DNA of 64,000 nt from Acetatifactor sp. Its GTDB lineage: Bacteria > Bacillota > Clostridia > Lachnospirales > Lachnospiraceae. The stretch is taken from contig JAEDDX010000003.1 in assembly GCA_016293615.1 (NCBI GenBank), positions 1-64,000 on the forward strand, read 5' to 3'. The notes beneath the pieces are model-generated. The model was not told where the DNA came from and ran no database searches. It saw only the letters and a program-made list of their open reading frames with translations. A program made the position numbers and the translations under genes. Positions 50,681-58,765 of the stretch are shown piece after piece. Position 1 is the stretch's first letter. The number at the start of each line of letters is the position of its first letter.

Positions 50681-51661
50681 TCACTCCCACTCTATCGTAG
50701 CCACGGGCTTGGGTGACAGGTCGTAGAGGACACGGTTGATGCCGGGGACTTCGGCAAGGATGCGGTTGGTGATCTTGCCGAGAAGGGCGTAGGGTATCTC
50801 TTCGATGGAGGCGCTGGTTGCGTCGATGGAGTTTACGGCACGGATGATTGCGGGCCATTCGAAGGTACGCTTGTTGTCCTTGATGCCGGTAGATTTGTAA
50901 TCAGGCACTACCGTAAAGTACTGCCATACCTTGCCTTCAAGACCTGCTGCCGCAAACTCTTCACGAAGGATTGCGTCAGACTCGCGGAGTGCTTCCAGTC
51001 TGTCACGGGTGATGGCACCGGTACAGCGGACACCGAGTCCGGGACCGGGGAAGGGCTGGCGGTAAACCATCTCATCGGGAAGACCGAGGGTCTTTCCTAC
51101 GACACGAACCTCATCCTTGTACAGCAGCTTCACAGGCTCCACAAGCTCGAACTGAAGGTCCTCAGGAAGTCCGCCGACATTGTGGTGAGCCTTGACGCCG
51201 TCACTCTCAAGAATGTCGGGATAGATGGTTCCCTGTGCAAGGAACTCAATACCGTCGAGTTTCTTTGCCTCGTCGGCAAAGACTTCGATGAACTCCTTGC
51301 CAATGATCTTTCTCTTAGTCTCGGGATCAGATACGCCTGCAAGTTTATCTAAGAAACGGTCGATTGCATCGACATAAATAAGGTTGGCATCCATCTGATT
51401 GCGGAAAACCTCAACCACCTGCTCGGGCTCTCCCTTACGAAGAAGGCCGTGGTTCACATGTACACATACCAGCTGTTTGCCGATCGCCTTGATCAACAGA
51501 GCTGCTACTACGGAAGAATCAACCCCTCCGGACAGTGCGAGCAGAACCTTCTTGTTTCCGATCTGACCGCGAAGCTCGGTTACCTGCTCTTCGATGAATT
51601 TTTCAGCGAGTGCGGTGGTTGTGATACGTTCCATGTTTTCAGGACGCTTATTGTTTTCCAT
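50681..51661 (-). CDS. guaA: GMP synthase, ATP-pyrophosphatase and dimerisation domains only
   Basis: It aminates XMP to GMP. The 326-residue protein has the PP-loop LALSGGVDSSVVAAL (about residues 42-56), the HNVGGLPEDLQFELVEP segment and the C-terminal PGPGLGVRC and dimerisation domain, ending PKPVATIEWE. The usual N-terminal glutamine amidotransferase domain (about 190 residues) is absent. AAGGAGG lies directly before the ATG at 51661, so the short form is the true gene and not a misread start. It should use ammonia or a separate GuaA-type glutaminase subunit. It is convergent to xpt and 83 bp above the phosphodiesterase gene end. Confidence 0.93.
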   Translation of the reverse strand: MENNKRPENMERITTTALAEKFIEEQVTELRGQIGNKKVLLALSGGVDSSVVAALLIKAIGKQLVCVHVNHGLLRKGEPEQVVEVFRNQMDANLIYVDAIDRFLDKLAGVSDPETKRKIIGKEFIEVFADEAKKLDGIEFLAQGTIYPDILESDGVKAHHNVGGLPEDLQFELVEPVKLLYKDEVRVVGKTLGLPDEMVYRQPFPGPGLGVRCTGAITRDRLEALRESDAILREEFAAAGLEGKVWQYFTVVPDYKSTGIKDNKRTFEWPAIIRAVNSIDATSASIEEIPYALLGKITNRILAEVPGINRVLYDLSPKPVATIEWE

Positions 51662-51744
51662 GAATGTCTCCTCCTTAGGAATGTTAAGATGAATAAAAAC
51701 ATTATACTGAAACCGACATTGTTCGGCAAGTTTTTTCTTACCAA

Positions 51745-52548
51745 TCACCGAAATCTCTGCTTCGGTCTGTAGTATTCGAAAATGACGACATCGTTGTTCT
51801 CTTCGTTTGCCTGCTCATGGGAAGTCCAGCAGACCCTGAGCGCTCCCATTTTCTCCGCAATTTTCACAGGGAACGGTTTCTTTACGATATCATAGGCGAT
51901 AAACTGCGGTCTCGCCAGCACATTGAACAGACAGTTTCCGAGCAGGAAACCCAGCCACGGCTTCTGTTCGGTGTAGTTCTCCGGAACCGTTGCAAGCTGT
52001 CCCCGCAGTACCTCGGAGGCATGCATCCGAAACCATGCCACAATCAGGGGATTGAAGCTTTCAATGCAATAATCTCCTCTGTAGGTCTGCAGAAGGGCGT
52101 ATGTCTTCTCACACAGTTCCCTGTTTCGTTTTCCGTCCTTGAGTTCCACGATCATGGGAACCTTCCCGCGGACCACTTCAAGCACATCCGCGAAAAGGGG
52201 AATATGATCCTCTTCATTTCCGGCCAGGGGCAGCTCCTTTAGCTCTGCGTAGGTCAGTTCATCCACTCTCTTATCGACACCGCAGACACGCTTCAGGGTA
52301 TCGTCATGGAAGACCACGACCTGTCCGTCCGCGGAGAGGCGTACATCCAGTTCGATTCCGTATCCGTTGCCGACTGCCAGGGCAAAGGCGCGGAGAGAAT
52401 TCTCGGGAACGGTCTTATCCTTGGTATGCAGCCCGCGATGCGCAATGTTTCTGCCCGCGAACTTTGCTTTCTGTCCCCGGGAGGCATGTCCCGGAGCCAG
52501 CAGAAAAAAGGGCGCCGCCGCCCAGAGCAACAGGGTTCTCTTCTTCAT
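51745..52548 (-). CDS. Glycerophosphodiester phosphodiesterase, membrane-anchored or secreted
   Basis: It hydrolyses glycerophosphodiesters to glycerol-3-phosphate and an alcohol. The roughly 267-residue protein has an N-terminal signal or anchor helix (about 4-20), then NIAHRGLH, ENSLRAFALAVGNGYGIELD-VRLSADGQVVVFHDDTL with the catalytic His pair and metal-binding Glu-x-Asp, and IVELKDG. Two ATG codons fit; the one at 52548 has 9-base spacing from GGAG and the one at 52554 only 3. It is divergent from the MFS transporter gene at 52721. Confidence 0.9.
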   Translation of the reverse strand: MKKRTLLLWAAAPFFLLAPGHASRGQKAKFAGRNIAHRGLHTKDKTVPENSLRAFALAVGNGYGIELDVRLSADGQVVVFHDDTLKRVCGVDKRVDELTYAELKELPLAGNEEDHIPLFADVLEVVRGKVPMIVELKDGKRNRELCEKTYALLQTYRGDYCIESFNPLIVAWFRMHASEVLRGQLATVPENYTEQKPWLGFLLGNCLFNVLARPQFIAYDIVKKPFPVKIAEKMGALRVCWTSHEQANEENNDVVIFEYYRPKQRFR

Positions 52549-52720
52549 CCTCATCGTCTCCTTTTCGTGATAGTATTATTGTACAACTGCTTTTATCATG
52601 CGTCAATTGACTTTCTTTTCGGCGTAGAATTTCGCAAATTCAGGTTCTTCTATTGTTTCTTCCGCAGTTTTCCTGTAAACTGAAGTGGTACTCAGGGAAA
52701 TCTCAGCAGGAGGTAACATC

Positions 52721-54052
52721 ATGAAACTCAATCAAAAGCAAACCATTCTGGTCGGACTCGCCTTTCTTTCCATCTGTTCTTTCTGGCAGATGTACGACAA
52801 CATCGTTCCGCTGATTCTGACCAAAACATTCCACATGAACGAAACCGTCTCCGGTGCGATCATGGCGGCAGATAATATCCTTGCTCTGTTTTTGCTCCCT
52901 CTCTTCGGCGGTCTTTCAGACAAGACAGACACAAAGATAGGAAAGCGAATGCCCTTCATTTTGTTCGGTACCGGCTGCGCCGTCATTCTGGTGAATCTTC
53001 TGCCCGTGCTCGACAATGCATATGCAGCGCAGGCATCCCCCCTGAAAACCGTCTCTTTCGTCATCGTCCTTGGGCTTCTGCTCATTGCGATGGGCACCTA
53101 CCGCTCGCCGGCGGTTGCCCTGATGCCGGATGTGACGCCCAAGCCTCTCCGCTCCAAGGCCAACGCCATCATCAATCTGATGGGTGCCGTGGGCGGTATC
53201 CTTTATCTCGGCATTGCTGCCGCGCTCTATCCGAACGCGAAAACACAGGGCCTGTCACATGTCAATTATCAGCCTTTGTTCATCGTGGTATCCGCCATCA
53301 TGTTTGTCGCAGTGGGAACTCTTTTCCTGTTTGTAAAGGAGCCTGCTTTGGTAAGGAAGAATCAAAAGCTGGAAGAAGCGCACCCCGAATGGAACCTGGC
53401 TGAGGATGACGGTTCCGGACACGAGACCCTTCCTCCCGCCGTGAAAAAGTCCGGCGCGTTTCTCCTGCTCTCGATCGCACTCTGGTTCATCGGCTACAAC
53501 GGTGTCACCACCTGGTTCACCACCTATGTCAGCCAGGTGATGGGACAGGGACTCGGCGGCGCTTCCACCTGCCTTCTGGTAGGAACCGCAGGCGCTATCC
53601 TCTCCTATATCCCGATCGGTATGATCGCCGGTAAAATCGGCCGTAAGAAAACCATTCAGGCCGGCGTTCTTCTGCTGACCTTCTGCTTCGTTATGGGCTT
53701 TGTACTGACCGTCAACGCCACCTCAGTCAGCGTGCTGATGTATCTCATGTTCGCACTGGTCGGCCTTGCCTGGGCTGCCATCAATGTCAACAGCCTCCCC
53801 ATGGTGGTGGAAATGTGCAAGGGCTCAGATATCGGCAAATACACGGGCTACTACTACACGGCCTCCATGGCGGCGCAGGTTGTGACTCCTATCCTGGCAG
53901 GCACTTTGATGAGAACCATCGACTACCGCATTCTCTTCCCGTATGCTGCTTTGTTTGTTGCCTTAAGCTTCGTGACCATGCTCTTCGTCCGCCACGGTGA
54001 TACCAAGGCAGAGGCTAAGAAAGGCCTCGAGGCTTTTGAAGATATGGAGTAA
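52721..54052 (+). CDS. MFS sugar transporter (GPH/SLC45-like)
   Basis: A membrane carrier of 443 residues with 12 helices. It starts with FLSICSFWQMYDNIVPLIL, carries the GGLSDKTDTKIGKRMPFIL loop after helix 2 (in parts), and SPAVALMPDVTPKPLRSKANAI, which recall SLC45-type disaccharide transporters and the GPH family. A charged cytosolic loop around residues 212-250 divides the halves. GGAGGTAAC precedes the ATG at 52721. Substrate unknown; alpha- or beta-glucosides are plausible. It is a single-gene unit followed by a perfect palindromic hairpin. Confidence 0.88.
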   Translation: MKLNQKQTILVGLAFLSICSFWQMYDNIVPLILTKTFHMNETVSGAIMAADNILALFLLPLFGGLSDKTDTKIGKRMPFILFGTGCAVILVNLLPVLDNAYAAQASPLKTVSFVIVLGLLLIAMGTYRSPAVALMPDVTPKPLRSKANAIINLMGAVGGILYLGIAAALYPNAKTQGLSHVNYQPLFIVVSAIMFVAVGTLFLFVKEPALVRKNQKLEEAHPEWNLAEDDGSGHETLPPAVKKSGAFLLLSIALWFIGYNGVTTWFTTYVSQVMGQGLGGASTCLLVGTAGAILSYIPIGMIAGKIGRKKTIQAGVLLLTFCFVMGFVLTVNATSVSVLMYLMFALVGLAWAAINVNSLPMVVEMCKGSDIGKYTGYYYTASMAAQVVTPILAGTLMRTIDYRILFPYAALFVALSFVTMLFVRHGDTKAEAKKGLEAFEDME

Positions 54053-54096
54053 GCCCTGACAACACAGAAGCATCAGTTGAAACACCGCTATATCAT

Positions 54097-54120
54097 AAGC
54101 CGGGACAGCTGTCCCGGCTT
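54097..54120. terminator. Perfect 24-bp palindrome between convergent genes
   Basis: The arms AAGCCGGGACAG and CTGTCCCGGCTT meet without a loop, with ACACTTTG following on the plus strand and TATGATATAG on the minus. T-runs are weak, but the location between two convergent genes supports a shared terminator. Confidence 0.65.
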
Positions 54121-54130
54121 ACACTTTGTC

Positions 54131-54754
54131 CTACCGTCTTAAATTGTTGTGTACATCCTCCGCCTCATAGTCGAAGATGCACCTGTCGTAGGCATTGATT
54201 ACATGAGTATCTTCGTATTTGTCATATCGCTTATACTGTCTTCCGTAACTCATATGCACATGACCGTGAATGAAGAATTTCGGTCTGTATTTTTTCATGA
54301 GCTCCAAAAATACCTGAAATCCCTGGTGCGGAAGGTCTCTGCCGTCGTTTAACTGATACGCCGGCGCATGGGTCAGAAGAATATCAAACCCGCCGTGGCG
54401 CAGCAGCGTAAACCACAGTCTTTTGACACGCCGCTTCATCTCTCTTTCTGTATACTGATGTTTTCCGTGCTTATAGCGCATGGAACCGCCCAGTCCCAAA
54501 ATCCGCACTCCCTCGTAGACATAGATCTGATCTTCGATACAGATACAGCCCTCCGGCGGTTTTGTCTCGTACTTATCGTCATGATTCCCGTGTACATAGA
54601 GCACCGGAACATTCGCGAAGGTCGTAAGGAAAGAAAGGTAATTCGGATTCAAATCCCCTGCCGAGAGGATCAGGTCAATGTCCTTAAGCTTCCCGTCTTC
54701 GTAATAATCCCACAGGTATTTCGACTCTTCATCTGCTATTACAAGAATTCGCAT
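54131..54754 (-). CDS. Metallophosphoesterase with altered first metal motif
   Basis: The 207-residue cytosolic protein has the calcineurin-like fold: LILSAGDLNPNYL, VHGNHDDKY, LTHAPAY and IHGHVHMSYG, which provide the second to fifth metal motifs. The first motif, normally D-x-H, is IADEES here (Asp kept, His replaced by Glu). Substrate unknown. It lies 24 bp after the ParB-like/BMP gene on the same strand, so the two are probably co-transcribed and may share a role. Confidence 0.85.
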   Translation of the reverse strand: MRILVIADEESKYLWDYYEDGKLKDIDLILSAGDLNPNYLSFLTTFANVPVLYVHGNHDDKYETKPPEGCICIEDQIYVYEGVRILGLGGSMRYKHGKHQYTEREMKRRVKRLWFTLLRHGGFDILLTHAPAYQLNDGRDLPHQGFQVFLELMKKYRPKFFIHGHVHMSYGRQYKRYDKYEDTHVINAYDRCIFDYEAEDVHNNLRR

Positions 54755-54778
54755 GGTGATAAAGGCCTTTCGTAAAAA

Positions 54779-56704
54779 TCAGACAATCGTCGCGTCATCA
54801 CTTGGCTTGTCAAGACCCGACTTTGTCACAACCGCTTTTGCGGAATCGGCAAGTTCCTCCATCTTCGGGATCAGTCCGACCACATTTTCGGCCAGCCAGT
54901 CCATACGGATGATCTCCTCAGGTGTCATCACATAGTCCGGATCGATGGATACCGCGCCGTCCTGAGAATACAGGATGCCGGAGAACGGGTTAAAATCTCC
55001 CGCACAGATGGTCTGTTTGAGCAGATCCACCAATCGCGCGGTGCCGATAGGCAGATGGTGCGAGCAGATTACCTCGATGATCTCCGAGGACATCCCCCAC
55101 CAATAGTTTAAGCCCTTATCGTTGGCCGTCTCGTCGGATTTCCAGGTGCCGTTCAGGATGCTGCCGATCATCTTCTCATAGAATTTGCCCCAGTGCCAGA
55201 CAGGCATTGCCAGATTTCTGAACGACTTGTCTGTGGTGCAGTACAGTCCAAAGTTGCGACTCACCACATCTGTCGGCAGAATGTCCAGACCGGAGATCAC
55301 ACTGATTCCGCGTTCCTCAAATCTCTCTGCAAGATTAATGCCCTTCATCGTGGACCATTCCAGATAGATTTTCGCGCGGGGATTCACCATCTTGGCTCCC
55401 AGAGCAAACGCATTGATATTGGCAGTCATTCCATAGATCGGATAATCTGCGACATAACCGATTTTGTCGTTTGCCACCATTGCTCCGGCAATCGCTCCCA
55501 TCAGAAACTTTGCCTCATACATTCTCGCATAGTAGGTGCGGATATGTTTGTGAGAGGTGTTCAGCGAACAGTTCAGAATCTTGATCTCCGGGTGTTCAAT
55601 TGCCACCTTCAGACTGGCTTTCAGAAGCGGCGGCGCCGTCGTAAATACAATGGTACATCCGTCCCGGATGGCCTCCTGCAGAATCTGTTCACAGTTATCC
55701 TCCGTCGCCATGAAATAACTCTGGGTATAGATATCATCCGGGAAAACCTCCTCCAAGTGAAGCCTGCCCAGCTCATGGGCGTAGGTCCAGCCGGAGGTCT
55801 CGGTCGTTTTCTGATGAATAAACGCCACCTTCTGCCTGGTACCGCCCAGCAGGTTGCTGATCAGCTTCGTCACGGATTTCTTGGGCTCGACAGCTGCGGG
55901 TGTCATCTGCAGCTGCAGGGGTTCTTCGCCGGTAAGCAGGAAAAACTCCTCCCAGGCCTGCTCGATCTTTTCTTTCAGCTCCGATGAAGTCATCTTCAGA
56001 ACCGACTGGTAGTCGTATACGCCGATAAAGAACAGGAACGCATCACTGCTTGAAACAGGCATGCCTTTCTTCTTTTTTGCCTCATACTCCGCGCTGAAGC
56101 TTGTAAATACGGAACTGAAATCCAGTTTATCGACATCGCTCCACATCTCGTCGGGACGTTTTCCGACCAGACGCTGCAGGCGTGCAAAGCTTCCGGGCTT
56201 CGTGAAATAGATATAATTCACGCCCGAGAGGGCGTAGAACTCCATGAATTCATAGTAAACCACCTTCTCGGGGTCGTTGGTGCGTTTCGGCACCAGTCGG
56301 ATCACCACGCCGGGAATGGAGACGGCGCCGCAGTACCTCAAAACACTGACCCGCTTATTTCCTTCCAGCACATAGAACTCGTTCATATATTCGTAAGCCT
56401 TGATCGGCTCGCGGATTCCTTCGTCGAGATGCGCCATATACAGGTGCTCCCACTTCACCGCAAACTCCGTGCCCTGCTCCAACAGCGGGTAAAAGCTCTT
56501 GCTGAGCGCACCGCTTCTTCCGTCTGTCTTCGTTCCCACGATTCTGTCTGAGGGAATCTGAATCAGCCCAAGCGATATTTCTCCGACGATCTGCTCGTTC
56601 TTCTCTTCCAGAATCTCATCCAGGGAAGGAACCGGCGTCCCTTCCTTTTTTCCAAGTTTTAATGCCCGCTCATATTCCGCAACAGCATCTACTATTGAGC
56701 TCAT
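54779..56704 (-). CDS. Cytosolic ParB-like domain fused to BMP nucleoside-binding domain
   Basis: The 641-residue protein has no signal peptide or lipobox. Residues about 40-140 resemble the ParB/Srx-type fold (IPSDRIVGTKTDGRS, then EFYVLEGNKRVSVLRYCGA, with G-x-x-R). Residues about 150-290 are an unrecognised helical linker with KKKKGMP. From about 300 (QKVAFIHQKTTETSGWTYAHE) to about 560 is a BMP-type periplasmic-binding fold, followed by a tail. BMP proteins normally sit outside the cell, so this is probably an intracellular sensor of nucleosides or related ligands. AGGAGGAG precedes the ATG. The metallophosphoesterase gene follows. Function is unknown. Confidence 0.85.
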   Translation of the reverse strand: MSSIVDAVAEYERALKLGKKEGTPVPSLDEILEEKNEQIVGEISLGLIQIPSDRIVGTKTDGRSGALSKSFYPLLEQGTEFAVKWEHLYMAHLDEGIREPIKAYEYMNEFYVLEGNKRVSVLRYCGAVSIPGVVIRLVPKRTNDPEKVVYYEFMEFYALSGVNYIYFTKPGSFARLQRLVGKRPDEMWSDVDKLDFSSVFTSFSAEYEAKKKKGMPVSSSDAFLFFIGVYDYQSVLKMTSSELKEKIEQAWEEFFLLTGEEPLQLQMTPAAVEPKKSVTKLISNLLGGTRQKVAFIHQKTTETSGWTYAHELGRLHLEEVFPDDIYTQSYFMATEDNCEQILQEAIRDGCTIVFTTAPPLLKASLKVAIEHPEIKILNCSLNTSHKHIRTYYARMYEAKFLMGAIAGAMVANDKIGYVADYPIYGMTANINAFALGAKMVNPRAKIYLEWSTMKGINLAERFEERGISVISGLDILPTDVVSRNFGLYCTTDKSFRNLAMPVWHWGKFYEKMIGSILNGTWKSDETANDKGLNYWWGMSSEIIEVICSHHLPIGTARLVDLLKQTICAGDFNPFSGILYSQDGAVSIDPDYVMTPEEIIRMDWLAENVVGLIPKMEELADSAKAVVTKSGLDKPSDDATIV

Positions 56705-56828
56705 AAATCTCCTCCTGACTGACAATACAACCACTGAAACTATTTCGGTCTCCCTTTTGGGAATGGGAGTTTCTCATTCAATTGCTCCTTCTCGCACTAT
56801 AACAGACAACCATTCGTAAAACAAGTAA

Positions 56829-56857
56829 AATTTAAGCCCGGATGCGTTCATCCGGGC
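56829..56857 (-). terminator. Terminator after ribU
   Basis: GCCCGGATG (56836-56844) pairs perfectly with 56849-56857 around a 4-base loop, followed on the minus strand by TTAAATTTTAC. It lies 70 bp past the ribU stop and above the ParB-like/BMP gene. Confidence 0.72.
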
Positions 56858-56926
56858 CATGTGCATGCATGATTCAGTTTTATATGACTGTCAGGAGCAG
56901 TTTTTGTAAAGCACGGTACCGAAGGC

Positions 56927-57682
56927 CTACTGTGTTTTCCTGCGGCCGGTTCCTTTTAAAATCGGGCTGAGCGACTTATAAATGCAAAGTGTGACGATTG
57001 ACACGCTGGTTCCCTTGATCAGATTCAAAGGTGCCACACAGGCAACCACAAAGCTTACGATACTGCCTTCCTTCACGAGGGAGTTGGCTTCCACACCCAT
57101 GTTGAGCAGCGCCTCCATCGGCATACCGTAGAGCTTGGAGAATGCGGGGAGCAGATACACGGCGTTGAAGCTTGTCCCGAAGACGGTCAGAACCAGCGTG
57201 CCGGCAATACAGGCGATCACAGCCATCTTCTTGCTCTTTTTGAATGTGTAAATGACGGAAGCCGGCAGGATAAAGCTGCAGCCTACCGCGAAGTTGGCAA
57301 GGTCGCCCACAAAGGCTGTGGATGTTCCCTTCATAAATAATTTCAGCAGGATTTTAATAAACTCCATCATCACGCCGGCTACCGGTCCGAAGGCAAAGGT
57401 GCCGACCAGAATCGGAATCTCGCTGAAGTCCAGCTTGTAAAAGGGTGGTGCAAAAAAGAGCGGGAACTCAAACAACATCAGCACTGCTGCCAGTGCGGAG
57501 AACATACCGATGACTGCAATCTTTCTGGTCGAAAAAATCGGTTCCGTATCACCGCTTTTCTTTCTTGCCACCGTCTCGAGTGCGAGTGCGATCAGAAACA
57601 TGCTGACGATGACAGCGAGGAAGCCGCATACATAAGGCAGGTTCGTCGTAATGGATTCCATCAGTTTACTTAGTTGAAACAT
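56927..57682 (-). CDS. ribU: Riboflavin ECF transporter S component RibU
   Basis: The substrate-binding membrane subunit of an energy-coupling-factor importer; it needs the shared EcfA/A'/T module, which is not in view. The 251-residue protein has six to seven helices and the RibU signature PPFYKLDFSEIPILVGTFAFG, then GVMMEFIKILLKLFMKGT and FAVGCSFILPASVIY (in parts). I chose ATG at 57682, with GGAGG upstream; the longer frame is Arg-rich and overlaps the riboswitch terminator. The N-terminus has an extra 25-residue helix compared with short RibU proteins. An FMN riboswitch controls it. Confidence 0.95.
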   Translation of the reverse strand: MFQLSKLMESITTNLPYVCGFLAVIVSMFLIALALETVARKKSGDTEPIFSTRKIAVIGMFSALAAVLMLFEFPLFFAPPFYKLDFSEIPILVGTFAFGPVAGVMMEFIKILLKLFMKGTSTAFVGDLANFAVGCSFILPASVIYTFKKSKKMAVIACIAGTLVLTVFGTSFNAVYLLPAFSKLYGMPMEALLNMGVEANSLVKEGSIVSFVVACVAPLNLIKGTSVSIVTLCIYKSLSPILKGTGRRKTQ

Positions 57683-57784
57683 TTTTCTTTTCCTCCGTTT
57701 TCTTCGGGCGCACGGCCTCCTGAATGCCGCCGCTCTCTGTGTTGTAAGGAAAATTCTCCATTGTGCTCCGCTCATGATTGTGAG

Positions 57785-57824
57785 AATCAAAAAACCCCGG
57801 GTCTGTACACAGACTCAGGGTTTG
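57785..57824 (-). terminator. Riboswitch expression-platform terminator
   Basis: On the minus strand a stem formed by AAACCCTGAGTCTG and CAGACCCGGGGTTT is followed by TTTTTTGATT. It lies between the FMN aptamer and the ribU start, as expected for termination when FMN is bound. Confidence 0.88.
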
Positions 57825-57844
57825 CACACAAAAAAAGCATGAAC

Positions 57845-57975
57845 AACTTCTTCTTTCATCCAGACTGTACTGTTGGTCCCGGAGTTGCACCGGGTCAGCC
57901 GTGGCAAACCTACTTACCACGGGTCGCGGACTGTACCGCCAGTAGGGAATTTCACCCAACCCTGAAGAATTCTTC
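57845..57975 (-). promoter_or_regulatory. FMN riboswitch (RFN element)
   Basis: Read on the minus strand it contains the conserved blocks TTGGGTGAAATTCCC, TGGCGGTACAGTCCGCGA, a variable stem built from CCGTGG/CCACGG, GGTGCAACTCCGG and AGTCTGGATGAAAGAAG, in the right order. Together with the following terminator it should switch ribU off when FMN is plentiful. Confidence 0.95.
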
Positions 57976-58081
57976 TTATTTACGCACTTATTATATCCGC
58001 TTCCGTCCCCGGACACAAGTACTTTTTTCTGTTTTTATCTTTTTTTGCTTCCTATTCGGAATTGTTTCGGGCCGCACGTCC

Positions 58082-58642
58082 TCAGACCGGTTCTGTGGTG
58101 ATCTCCCGCGCCTGTCTCGCATACATACGGTAAATGGTATTGGCGATCTCCTCCGCGCTGTCCTTCTTGCCTTCCTCCTCCCATTTTAAAAAGGTATTCA
58201 GAAGTCCTCCTGCATAAGAATACAGTTCGTAGACGGAAAGTCTGCTGTCGGTGCGGATATGCTGCGTCATAAAGGTATTGATGCCGTCGAGCATCACCGA
58301 GTGCAGTTTCTTTTCGGACAGCGTCAGGAAGAAGTCGGCGTATCCGTCAAAAAACTGCAGTGAGAAGAGAATATGCGCATAGGTAAAAAACTGGCGCTTC
58401 GGATTCTGAAGCTTACTTTTCTGCAGATATTCAGAGACCAGAATACTCAGATAGTCCGTCAAAACGGAGTACGGCGTCGTATAATACTGATAAAAGGTCG
58501 TCCTGGAAACGCCGGCTTTCCTGACAATATCAGAAATCTTCAAGCTGCTAAAGTCCATCTGCTTGAGCAGCTTCACCACCGCCTCACCGATGCACATTCT
58601 GGTAAATCTGGTTTTTTCATTGTCCGCAAACTCTACTCTCAC
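58082..58642 (-). CDS. TetR/AcrR-family regulator
   Basis: The 186-residue protein has an N-terminal TetR helix-turn-helix (LKISDIVRKAGVSRTTFYQYY, about residues 31-50) and an all-helical ligand-binding domain. The start is GTG at 58642, chosen because GGAGGAAAAGC lies 6 bases upstream and the DNA-binding domain starts soon after; ATG codons further up are too far. It is divergent from the DegV gene across 123 bp and probably regulates it and itself. The ligand may be a fatty acid or acyl compound given that neighbour, but this is a guess. Confidence 0.9.
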   Translation of the reverse strand: MRVEFADNEKTRFTRMCIGEAVVKLLKQMDFSSLKISDIVRKAGVSRTTFYQYYTTPYSVLTDYLSILVSEYLQKSKLQNPKRQFFTYAHILFSLQFFDGYADFFLTLSEKKLHSVMLDGINTFMTQHIRTDSRLSVYELYSYAGGLLNTFLKWEEEGKKDSAEEIANTIYRMYARQAREITTEPV

Positions 58643-58692
58643 GCTTTTCCTCCTTAAGTATCGTGACTTGACAAAAACAGGGGTTTTGTAAA

Positions 58693-58721
58693 TTGTAACA
58701 CATAATGTTTTGTAATACAAT
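58693..58721 (+). promoter_or_regulatory. Likely degV-family gene promoter in the divergent region
   Basis: TTGTAA (58693-58698) and TACAAT (58716-58721) are 17 bp apart, 44 bp above the DegV start codon. The region also has repeated ACAAAA/TTTTGT elements (58672-58690 and around 58710), candidate TetR binding sites. Confidence 0.5.
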
Positions 58722-58765
58722 ATCATATAGTATTGAAAACTACTTAAAACAATGCGGAGGTACTT

